From contig JAOZGP010000023.1 in the NCBI GenBank assembly GCA_027491735.1, forward strand, positions 42,656 to 106,655: 64,000 nt of DNA, read 5' to 3'. Below the pieces are notes generated by a model. That model did not search any database and had not been told where the DNA came from. It saw only the letters and a list, made by a program, of their open reading frames with translations. Made by a program: the position numbers and the translations under genes. This document shows, one piece after another, positions 52,381 through 60,619 of this stretch (position 1 is its first letter; every line of letters begins with the position of its first letter). Source of the DNA: Thermoproteota archaeon (lineage in GTDB: Archaea > Korarchaeota > Korarchaeia > Korarchaeales > Korarchaeaceae).

Positions 52381-52785
52381 TCATGGACTGTACAGGTATT
52401 GGGTCATGGTGTTTTGTGGTCCGTAGACCACAATGTTGTGTTGCTCGGTGGAGGAGATGCCTGTGAGGTTAACCGTCAGGGTTACTGTGGAATCCTTACT
52501 CCAAGTACCGGTAGCAGAAACATCTGTGACATTAACGCTTTTTTGGTCAACGAACACCTGGAAGTCGGTTGTTCCGCTTATGGTTAAATCATTTGGACCC
52601 AAGTTCTTTACGTAGATCGTCCCGCTACTGCTGTTCCAACCACTAGCGCTGAGTATCTGTATCGTGCTCGTGCCGCCGACGGTGGAGGTCCTTCCCAAAG
52701 CTCCGAATATGTATGAGGATATCGGCGAGAATATCAGCAAGGCTAAAGCCACTGCTATGACCAGTATTATTATCTCAACAACCAC
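52381..52785 (-). CDS. Archaeal type IV pilin-like protein (N-terminus uncertain)
   Basis: VVVEIIILVIAVALALLIFSPISSYIFGALGR hydrophobic pilin helix followed by beta-rich Thr/Ser ectodomain. Confidence 0.7.
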   Translation of the reverse strand: MVVEIIILVIAVALALLIFSPISSYIFGALGRTSTVGGTSTIQILSASGWNSSSGTIYVKNLGPNDLTISGTTDFQVFVDQKSVNVTDVSATGTWSKDSTVTLTVNLTGISSTEQHNIVVYGPQNTMTQYLYSP

Positions 52786-52938
52786 ACGGGAAACTCCAGG
52801 CCTGATTAAGGTTTCTCACCTCTCTCTGATCTGGGGATAAGAGCTATTAAAAGTTTACGTGAAAAAGCTCGCGTGAACGACGGACTGTTTTGTAGATACG
52901 ACCTTCTCACGGACGCGACTCTTAGGCCTGAAAGTTTC

Positions 52939-52970
52939 TGTTTACGCAAGTGTTTACATCGATGTAGACA
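52939..52970. promoter_or_regulatory. Operator-like inverted repeat TGTTTACAT-CG-ATGTAGACA with additional upstream half-site TGTTTACGC
   Basis: Read directly; same 9-2-9 architecture as 63721-63740. Confidence 0.5.
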
Positions 52971-53414
52971 AGACTAATTGATATCATGGAAATTTCAAGG
53001 AATGAAGCGGCCACAACGACTGGGAAGAAGATCGACCTCACATCGCTTGAGAGGAAGAAGAGATAGCACAGAGGCCAGGCGGTTTGATGACCATCTGAGG
53101 AGGGAACGTTGGCTGAGATAAAAGCAACAGGAAGCTCAGATGTCTACACACCCTGCAGGTGTGGCTTCCTGAACTTCTGTGTGGATGGTGCCCTGAACTT
53201 CCTGAAGAAAGTGGCTGGGGAGCCGAGTTCGTCAAAAGCTGAGGAGATCTTCTCGAGGCCACGAGAATTTCCACATGAGTATGTATATCCTGCAGATCTT
53301 GATAGCGGACGGTCTCGACGAGCTGCCGGAGGACATGGGCAGATGTTGGAGCCCACCGAGAGGATCCCAGTTCATACGTCAGGCTGCCTTATGTGGCGGA
53401 AGGGCATTCTTCTC

Positions 53415-53463
53415 ACTCGACGTGCCCCACATCTATCCCAAGCTCCATGGAGGAGGTGCATAT
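53415..53463 (-). pseudogene. Fragment of an Lhr-like helicase gene (49 bp identical to 57556-57604)
   Basis: Reverse complement ATATGCACCTCCTCCATGGAGCTTGGGATAGATGTGGGGCACGTCGAGT encodes CTSSMELGIDVGHVE, then a stop. Identical to the lhr motif. Confidence 0.8.
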
Positions 53464-53675
53464 TATTTTTCTTGTTCTTCCTCATGATTCTCGCCTCACC
53501 TCCTCACGATCCCTAAGGGCGCTCAACAGCGAGCTCGTTTTTATGATACTCATCACTTTTTATTATCAGTACTAAAGATACTGACCACAGAATTGGGCGC
53601 TGTTTGGGAGCTTGAGAGAGGCAGCACTTCGGAGGCTTAAGAGGTAGATGAGGATCTCAGAAGGCTCTTGATGAT

Positions 53676-54033
53676 ATGGCTTATGGATGTGGAGTTATTT
53701 CGGAGGGCGCGTTCAGGGAGGGAATGAAGTACGTCGTCAGGAGATCCTTCTCGGCTGACAGGCTTGTGATGGAGGATAGGGAAGGGCTTGTCTACGGACA
53801 TGCATCGGCTGCCGAGGTTGATGTGTCGGTGAAGGACAGGAAACACATCCTGATAGAGGTCAGGTCGAGGATCTCCAAGGGAGATGTGGTGAAGCTCTGG
53901 AGGATAGGCAGCTCTACCAGAGGACCTACGGTGTTAAGCCGAGGCTTCTGATAGCGAGGGGTTTCATAGACGAGGGCGCCAGGGATCTCGCTGGAAGGGT
54001 TGGGTTGAGATAGAACCTGTCGTCCCTGACTAG
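53676..54033 (+). pseudogene. Frameshifted DUF3782-like (predicted PD-(D/E)XK-type) protein
   Basis: GAFREGMKYVVRRSFSADRLVMEDREGLVYGHASAAEVDVSVKDRKHILIEVRSRISKGDVVKLWRIG / QLYQRTYGVKPRLLIARGFIDEGARDLAGRVG / VEIEPVVPD* across three frames. Confidence 0.7.
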
Positions 54034-54583
54034 CCTACTTTGACGTTCTCCCCGATAAACAGAGCAAATTCTCGCTCTCAGTAGCTCCATCAACGTAAGA
54101 TCTCATCGGATTTTACCCAGCCCCTTCCTCCACAATTAGAAGCGAGGATGTGCCGGCGTCCCGTTAAAACCTGAGCCACTATTGATGTTTCGAGATCCTC
54201 TCAGCTCAGTGTCACCAATCTGTGAGCATCCGTTCGCCTGAGAAGACCATACACAGCTTTTCATCCTGATTCAAGCAGTCAGAACGTTCACAATCTCTAA
54301 ATAGACAAACGCCCTCCCCAGAGGAGATCAGATGCCTTTGTTGATCAGCTTCAACTTCAACGGATCGATGAGCGTTCTACGAAGAGAATGTCGGTCAATG
54401 GGATTTGTATAGCTGAATGATACAAGGTAGGGGGTTGGAGAAGCTTCTTGAAGCCCTTGATCTTCGTGCCTCCATGCTCTACAGAAAAACAGCCGTGCTC
54501 TCAGCGGCATTATTGGCAGCACGGAGAGAGCACATCAGTCCGGAACATAATCCTCATCACCTCAAGCCTAAAGCACAGTAATG

Positions 54584-55721
54584 TTATTCGTCTCCTGTCG
54601 CTCCACGACCGACCGCCGTCAGGAGGAGAACGGCAATCACAGAGGGGACTGTTAGGAGCAAGTAGCTGAACTTATAGCCAGCAAACTCAGCGATCACACT
54701 GTATGCAACTGGTCCGAGGAAGCCTCCCAGGTCGAAGCCCATTGAGTATACCGATGCAGTCCTATTCCTGACAGGTCTCGGTGCAAGGGAGATCACCATG
54801 AACTGAATCGTTGGGGTCGTGAACCCCATTCCGAAGCCCATGACGAGGGCTGGCATCCAGCAGGTATCAGCTGGGTAAAGCAAAGTGAGAAGGAGAACGC
54901 CAACGGCTGTCAGGAGGAAGCCAGCTATCGCCACAGACTCACACCTTCTCGAGGTCCTCCCTGACAGGTACCTGGAGAGGACGTTGCTCATCCCCATGAG
55001 CATCAGGAACTTCCCATAGATACTTGCGGGGTACCCTAAATCCCTGTAATGCATCTGGAGAACGTCCTGGATGCCCATCAGAGTTGCTCCACCCATCATG
55101 GAGATCGATGCGAGGATCAAGATCTCCCTGTTCACGACGTCCAACCATCCTCCGGTCTCGAGAGCGACGCCCTTCTCATCCACTCTGACCTCAAAGGCAG
55201 ATGTGAGAGCTGTGAGAAGTGAGAGAATTAGTGATAACAGAAAAACAGGTGCATATCCGAGGAGGTCGACTATCAGACCAGCTATGGGGGGCTATCACGG
55301 CAGCAAGGGACATGACCACGGCCCTGAGGGCCAGCGCCATCCTAGCGGGTCCACCTGAGGAAACCGCCACAATCGAGGGAGACATGAAGAAGGCGTTTCC
55401 TAATCCCTGAAGAAGCCTTCCGGCTAAGATGCCTAAAGAAGAGCCCAGTTTGAGATATATCAGTGAGGAAATGGAGGAAACGGCTCCCCCAATGAGCATG
55501 GCCAGGTAGCTGCTGGTCTTATCCGCCAGATGACCGGCCAATGGTCTGAATGCGAGGGACACGAAGAATGCTGAGGACCAGATGATCCCCGTACCGGCTA
55601 TTCCAATGCCCATGTCCCTGGAGTACCTGGCAGGAATTGATCCAACAGATTGAAGGGCAAGAAAGTATGTTCCGACCGAGGTGAGCCCAAGAACAAGCCT
55701 TCTGGTTTCCTGTCTGACCAT
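54584..55721 (-). CDS. MFS transporter, interrupted by an apparent frameshift at 55286-55291
   Basis: N-half MVRQETRRLVLGLTSVGTYFLALQS...GRLLQGLGNAFFMSP...AVIAP; C-half DVVNREILILASISMMGGATLMG... Removing one C from the C6 run joins AVIAPIAGLIVDLLGYAPVFLLSLILSLL. Confidence 0.8.
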
Positions 55722-55773
55722 TCCCGAGCATCCACCATGATAATTTTTTAAGACTTCACCGGAGACTTGGTCG

Positions 55774-56322
55774 ATGACCAGGAATGAGCTGAAGGACCTG
55801 TTCATATCCTGGACAGTTATAAGCTTCTGCTTTGCCCTCACACCCTCCATCTGGAGCTTAATTCCCCTTTTACCGATATCTGGGATTACAGCTGGTCTTG
55901 GATTCATCCTACACGAGCTAGGACATAGATACTTCGCAAGAAGGTCTGGCTGTGTGGCCTATTACAGAGCCTGGAGATGGGGCCTCGCGCTAGCCCTGAT
56001 CACCTCAATCCTCAGCCTCGGAAGGTTCATATTCGCGGCTCCTGGAGCGGTCTACATAGGGTGTATCTACAGAGAGCTCACGAGAGAGGAGGAGGCGAGA
56101 ATATCCGCTGCCGGACCTGCGGCTAACATGGTCCTTGCCCTTCTCTTTCGAGCCCTCCCCCTCGGGTTAATCAGCAGGATTGGCTTTGAGGTCAACTCCT
56201 ACCTGGCCCTGTTCAACTTGCTCCCGCTTCCACCGTTGGACGGATGGAAGCTGTTCAGGAGCAACTCAATCGCTTGGATCATCATGATCTCCATCGCTGC
56301 CATTATGACTTTTCTCTCATGA
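55774..56322 (+). CDS. Site-2 protease family (M50) membrane metalloprotease-like protein
   Basis: LGFILHELGHRYFARRSG and AGPAANMVLALL...LFNLLPLPPLDGWKLF. Confidence 0.88.
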   Translation: MTRNELKDLFISWTVISFCFALTPSIWSLIPLLPISGITAGLGFILHELGHRYFARRSGCVAYYRAWRWGLALALITSILSLGRFIFAAPGAVYIGCIYRELTREEEARISAAGPAANMVLALLFRALPLGLISRIGFEVNSYLALFNLLPLPPLDGWKLFRSNSIAWIIMISIAAIMTFLS

Positions 56323-56628
56323 CCGCATCTCATGGCTGGTGGGTGGGGCTTAAAGCGGCTCGCAGGCATGAGGGAAAACCTCGACGTGAGTTGAGGAGAT
56401 GTCGGTCCATCAGAACGATTCTTGCTGAATGGCAGAACATGAAGGACTTGGATCCATGAGCAACGACGCTCCTATGGTGAGAGCCCAGTTGAATGATGCG
56501 GCCGTGCGTATGAGGCTGATGCAAACCTGTTCCAGTGCTTGAGCTCTCGACCAGAGCCCATGTTCAATGAACCGCTCATTCCATGTTATGAACTCTCAGC
56601 TTTTTAGGGTCGGGCATCGAGATGTCCT

Positions 56629-59379
56629 GTGGTGCTCGAGCTCCTGCATCCATCCCTGGTTAAGCTGTGGAGAAAGAGGGGTTTCCATGAGCCAACTCCT
56701 CCCCAGAAGAGGGCGATCCCCCTGATCCTCTCCGGGAAGAATGTCCTCATAATGGCTCCAACCGGAAGCGGGAAGACCGAAGCAGCCGTCCTTCCGATCC
56801 TATCGATGATGATTCGTGAGGAAGGGAGAGGAGTGAAGTTCCTCTACATAACACCGTTGAGGACGCTCAACAGGGATCTCCTGTCCAGGATGGAATGGTG
56901 GGCCCTGAGATTGGATCTGAGGATTGGCATCAGGCATGGAGATACCAGTCAAGCGGAGAGGAGAGCTCAGGCACTTCACCCGCCTGACATACTGATAACA
57001 ACACCCGAATCCCTTCAACTCCTCTTGACGGGGAGAAGGCTTAAGGAAGGCCTGAGAAACCTCAGATGGGTGGTGGTGGATGAGGTTCACGAGCTGGCAG
57101 GAAGCAGGAGAGGAGCCCAGCTCAGCGTGCTCCTGGAGAAGCTCAGGTTCATCCTGGGAAAGAAAATCCAAATTATAGGATTATCAGCAACTATCGGAAA
57201 TCCTGAGGAGGTGGGGAGGCTTCTCGCTGGGTCCAGCGAGGTCAGCGTGGTCAACACGCCCGTCCTCAAGGAGATGAGGATTGAGGTCCTATGGCCTGAC
57301 CCAAGGCCGGATCTCTCCGATCTCTTGATGGTCTCTCCAGATCTCTCTGGAAGGATCTTGGCTCTCAAGGAGATCATCGAGAAACATGGAACATCCTTGA
57401 TATTCGCAAACACCAGACCAATGGTTGAACTTCTCGGGAGCAGGCTCCTCCTCTTGGATGAGAGATTTCCTGTTTACGCCCATCATGGAAGCCTCTCACA
57501 ATCCAGGAGAGTGAGGATTGAGGAGATGCTCAGAAGAGGAGAGATAAAAGGAGTCATATGCACCTCCTCCATGGAGCTTGGGATAGATGTGGGGCACGTC
57601 GAGTTCGTCGTCCAGTTCAACTCCCCGAGGGAGGTCAGAAGACTAATACAGAGAATTGGAAGATCGGGGCACTCCCTGGGAAGGGTGAGCAGGGGCGTGG
57701 TCCTCGTTGGAAGCAGCGATGATGCGCTTGAGAGCTTGGTCCTCATAAGGAGACTTAAGAAAGGGATCATAGAACCTTCCGAGATATTCGAGGCTCCCTT
57801 GGATGTCCTGGCCCATGAGGTAGTCGGCTTCTCCGTGTGCGGGGTGATGGATCAGGACTCCATATACGAGGCCGTGAGAGGTGCTTATCCCTACAGGAAT
57901 CTGAGGAGGGAGGACTTTCTGAGACTGATCTCATTCTTGGAGGAGGTCGGAGTCATCAGGAGGCATGAGGACAGAATCTACCCGACAAGAAGGGGGTTCA
58001 AATACTTCTTCGGTGTGCTCTCGACGATACCGGAGACAAGACAGTACGCACTGATTGAGAGGTCCTCAGGGGACTTCGTCGGGGTTCTCGATGATTACTT
58101 CGTCTCGGAGTACTGTGATGTAGGAGCCAGGTTCATAGTGGGAGGGGTTCCGTGGGAAGTCGTGTCGCTGGGGGAGGAGAGGGTGTACGTTGAGAGGACG
58201 GATGACTACTGGAGCTCCATACCAAGCTGGATTGGCGAGGAGATACCAGTCCCGTTCGAAGTAGCCCAGGAGGTTGGGAGAATGAGGAGGAGAGTTGAGG
58301 AGCTGCTTGAGAAGGAAGGAAAGCTTGAGAAGATCCTTGAGGAGTCCTTCGGATCGGAAGATGTCCTAAGGAAGGCTCTAGAAGATGTTAGGAAGATGTT
58401 TCTGATGGGAATCCCCGTCCCGACCGACAGAAGGATACTCGTCGAGGACTGTGGGGATGTTGTCGTGGTGCACGCTCACTTCGGCAGCAAGGTGAACAGG
58501 GCCCTCGGCAAGTACATAGCTCATGAGGCATCCGGATCAGGATACCCCGTCTACCTATCCGAGAAGCCCTACAGGATAGTCATCAGGGGGGCGAATGCTC
58601 AGCAGGTTCATGATATAATCAAGGGAGTGAATAGAACGAGCTTCCTCAGGGATCTGAGGAGGTCTGTTGAGGAGAGCAAGGCATTGAGGTGGAGACTTCA
58701 GCAGGTGGCGAGGAGGATGGGAATCCTGGACCCAGAGGTCTCGCTGACCAGAAGGATGGTCGATGCCATGATGATAGGACTTAAGGGAACTCCAGCCATG
58801 GAGGAGGCGGTCAGGGAAGTCCTTGAGAGGGATCTCGATGTGAAGAAGGCTCTCGATGTTGTTGACATGATCGAGAGGGGTGAAGTGGAGGTCGTCATGG
58901 TCAAGGGACCAACTCCGATAACCCTGAACAACCTGAGGTCAATTGGTCCTCTTAAGCCAGTTCAAAGGAGAAGAGAGGTCCTCTCCTATCTGAGCTTCAA
59001 GCTGAGAGTTCTTCAGACCTTTATCTCATTCGGATGTCTGGACTGTGGCTATGTGTTCAGCATCCCGGTGAGGGAGGTTGAGCCACCTGAATGCCCGGCA
59101 TGTGGATCCAAAGAGCTCGTGTTCGATCTCCTGGATGAGGAGGAGCTCTCAAGAGTTGTTGAAAGGATCAGAGAAGGAATGAGGGGGAGAGGATCCAGCT
59201 TGATGGCGTGCTCTAGGCTTCTCAAGAGATTTGGGGTGAAGGCAGTGATCGCTAGGGCTGCAGGCCTCAACTTGAGGGAGATGGAAGATCTGTTGAAGGA
59301 GGGATTGGGTGGAGAGGATCTCATGAGAAGGATCTACCTGCTTCACAGGGAGAAGACGAGGAGGAGGTTTCACAGCTGA
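56629..59379 (+). CDS. lhr: Lhr-family ATP-dependent helicase with C-terminal zinc-binding motif
   Basis: MAPTGSGKTEAAVLP, VVVDEVHEL, ICTSSMELGIDVGHVEFVVQFNSPREVRRLIQRIGRSGH; CLDCGY...CPACGS. Confidence 0.95.
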   Translation: MVLELLHPSLVKLWRKRGFHEPTPPQKRAIPLILSGKNVLIMAPTGSGKTEAAVLPILSMMIREEGRGVKFLYITPLRTLNRDLLSRMEWWALRLDLRIGIRHGDTSQAERRAQALHPPDILITTPESLQLLLTGRRLKEGLRNLRWVVVDEVHELAGSRRGAQLSVLLEKLRFILGKKIQIIGLSATIGNPEEVGRLLAGSSEVSVVNTPVLKEMRIEVLWPDPRPDLSDLLMVSPDLSGRILALKEIIEKHGTSLIFANTRPMVELLGSRLLLLDERFPVYAHHGSLSQSRRVRIEEMLRRGEIKGVICTSSMELGIDVGHVEFVVQFNSPREVRRLIQRIGRSGHSLGRVSRGVVLVGSSDDALESLVLIRRLKKGIIEPSEIFEAPLDVLAHEVVGFSVCGVMDQDSIYEAVRGAYPYRNLRREDFLRLISFLEEVGVIRRHEDRIYPTRRGFKYFFGVLSTIPETRQYALIERSSGDFVGVLDDYFVSEYCDVGARFIVGGVPWEVVSLGEERVYVERTDDYWSSIPSWIGEEIPVPFEVAQEVGRMRRRVEELLEKEGKLEKILEESFGSEDVLRKALEDVRKMFLMGIPVPTDRRILVEDCGDVVVVHAHFGSKVNRALGKYIAHEASGSGYPVYLSEKPYRIVIRGANAQQVHDIIKGVNRTSFLRDLRRSVEESKALRWRLQQVARRMGILDPEVSLTRRMVDAMMIGLKGTPAMEEAVREVLERDLDVKKALDVVDMIERGEVEVVMVKGPTPITLNNLRSIGPLKPVQRRREVLSYLSFKLRVLQTFISFGCLDCGYVFSIPVREVEPPECPACGSKELVFDLLDEEELSRVVERIREGMRGRGSSLMACSRLLKRFGVKAVIARAAGLNLREMEDLLKEGLGGEDLMRRIYLLHREKTRRRFHS

Positions 59380-59934
59380 TCATCCACCTTCAACAGGAGC
59401 CTCGAGGCCTGAGAGCCTCTTCAGGTCTATCTCAATTCTCGATCTCCACCCTATTAGGATCTGATTTCCTTCCTCCTCAAGGTATCCCATCTTTATAAGC
59501 CTGTTCAGGACATAATCCACCCTGGGTTGTCTGAACCTCGACCTGAGAAGGGAGAGTAGCTCTCTATGTCCCGCCCTTCCTCCCCTTGAGATCAGATAGA
59601 GAAGGGCGACTGAGAGCATCGCCAGGTCATCTATTCTCCATCCGGCAGTACTGGCCTCCTGAACGGAGACAGGTCCCCTCATGAGGATCAGAAAGGTGCA
59701 CTTCCTCAGCTCATCCTCCCTCTCCGGGTCTATTGGAACCTCATCTCCATCACCACCAACAGCAACCACCCTGAGACCTAGATCTGTCAGTCTCTCATCT
59801 AAAGCCTTCACAACCTCCAGATAATCGTTTCCAACGACCTTCCTCAGCTCCCATCCCTTCACCCCTGGCTTGAGGCCGGATCTGAAGAGAAGAGTTCTAG
59901 CAGCTCTTCTAACCTTTTCAGATGGGACGGGCAT
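59380..59934 (-). CDS. Winged-helix KITE/MAGE (Nse3/ScpB)-like protein
   Basis: VRRAARTLLFRSGLKPGVKGWELRKVVGNDYLEVVKALDERLTDLGLRVV...LSVALLYLISRGGRAGHRELLSLLRSRFRQPRVDYVLNRLIKMGYLEEEGNQILIGW; overlaps kleisin-like gene. Confidence 0.55.
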   Translation of the reverse strand: MPVPSEKVRRAARTLLFRSGLKPGVKGWELRKVVGNDYLEVVKALDERLTDLGLRVVAVGGDGDEVPIDPEREDELRKCTFLILMRGPVSVQEASTAGWRIDDLAMLSVALLYLISRGGRAGHRELLSLLRSRFRQPRVDYVLNRLIKMGYLEEEGNQILIGWRSRIEIDLKRLSGLEAPVEGG

Positions 59935-60619
59935 TCGAGAACCTCCTGACCGGAATCACGTAGGAGAAGAACTTCCCTGGGGATGGTTTGGTTACGTAGA
60001 GCTCCTCCTCAACGGGATCCAGAACGAGGCTTATCTCACCGGAGCTCGCCAGGAAGGCGATGGCGTAGGCCTTAAGGAGGACCTCCTTTGGGGATCCCGA
60101 CACGACCTTCCTGTAAGGGATGGGTTCCTCCATTTTCCTAACAATTTCCCTAACCTCATCCAGGATCTCCTCAAGATCTGGTTCTTCAGGTATTATCTCT
60201 TTAAGCGATCCTCTGAGTGTTATCATCTCCCTTGAGGGAGGTGCAATCCTCTTCTCCTGCAGGTAGGACAGCGATCTGTGGACATCAGCCAGAGTCACCT
60301 GCTCCAGATCCACTATAGGGCTCCATGCCTCGAGAAGTTCCTCCGCCAAGGATCTGGGGTCCATGCTCAACTTGAGGAGAGCGATTATCCTCCCCAAGGC
60401 CGCAACGGTGGACTCCCTCCTGAGCCACTCCCCCTGCTCCCTCACCACTTCTGCAAGCTTGAGGATTATCTCCGAGTCCATCAGGAGATCCTCATCCCTC
60501 ATTCTTGGAAGGAGGTCCCTCAGCTCATCCAGGATCTCCAGCACCCTCACTGAGAAGGGATCCGAGCTTGATCTCAACGTCGCTGACACCTCATCCAGGA
60601 TCTCCTCAAGCCTCCTCAA
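59918..60619 (-). CDS. Kleisin-like (ScpA/Nse4-like) protein
   Basis: N-term DPFSVRVLEILDELRDLLPRMRDEDLLMDSEIILKLAEVVREQGEWLRRE and C-terminal winged-helix-like PKEVLLKAYAIAFLASSGEISLVLDPVEEELYV; lies between SMC and KITE genes. Confidence 0.55.
   Translation of the reverse strand: MRRLEEILDEVSATLRSSSDPFSVRVLEILDELRDLLPRMRDEDLLMDSEIILKLAEVVREQGEWLRRESTVAALGRIIALLKLSMDPRSLAEELLEAWSPIVDLEQVTLADVHRSLSYLQEKRIAPPSREMITLRGSLKEIIPEEPDLEEILDEVREIVRKMEEPIPYRKVVSGSPKEVLLKAYAIAFLASSGEISLVLDPVEEELYVTKPSPGKFFSYVIPVRRFSNARPI

Noticed and set aside
53109-53516. 135-aa + ORF (MAEIKATGSSDVYTPCRCGFLNFC...)
   Set aside because: Overlaps the antisense Lhr fragment and has low-complexity C-terminus; may contain a decayed gene but no family recognised.
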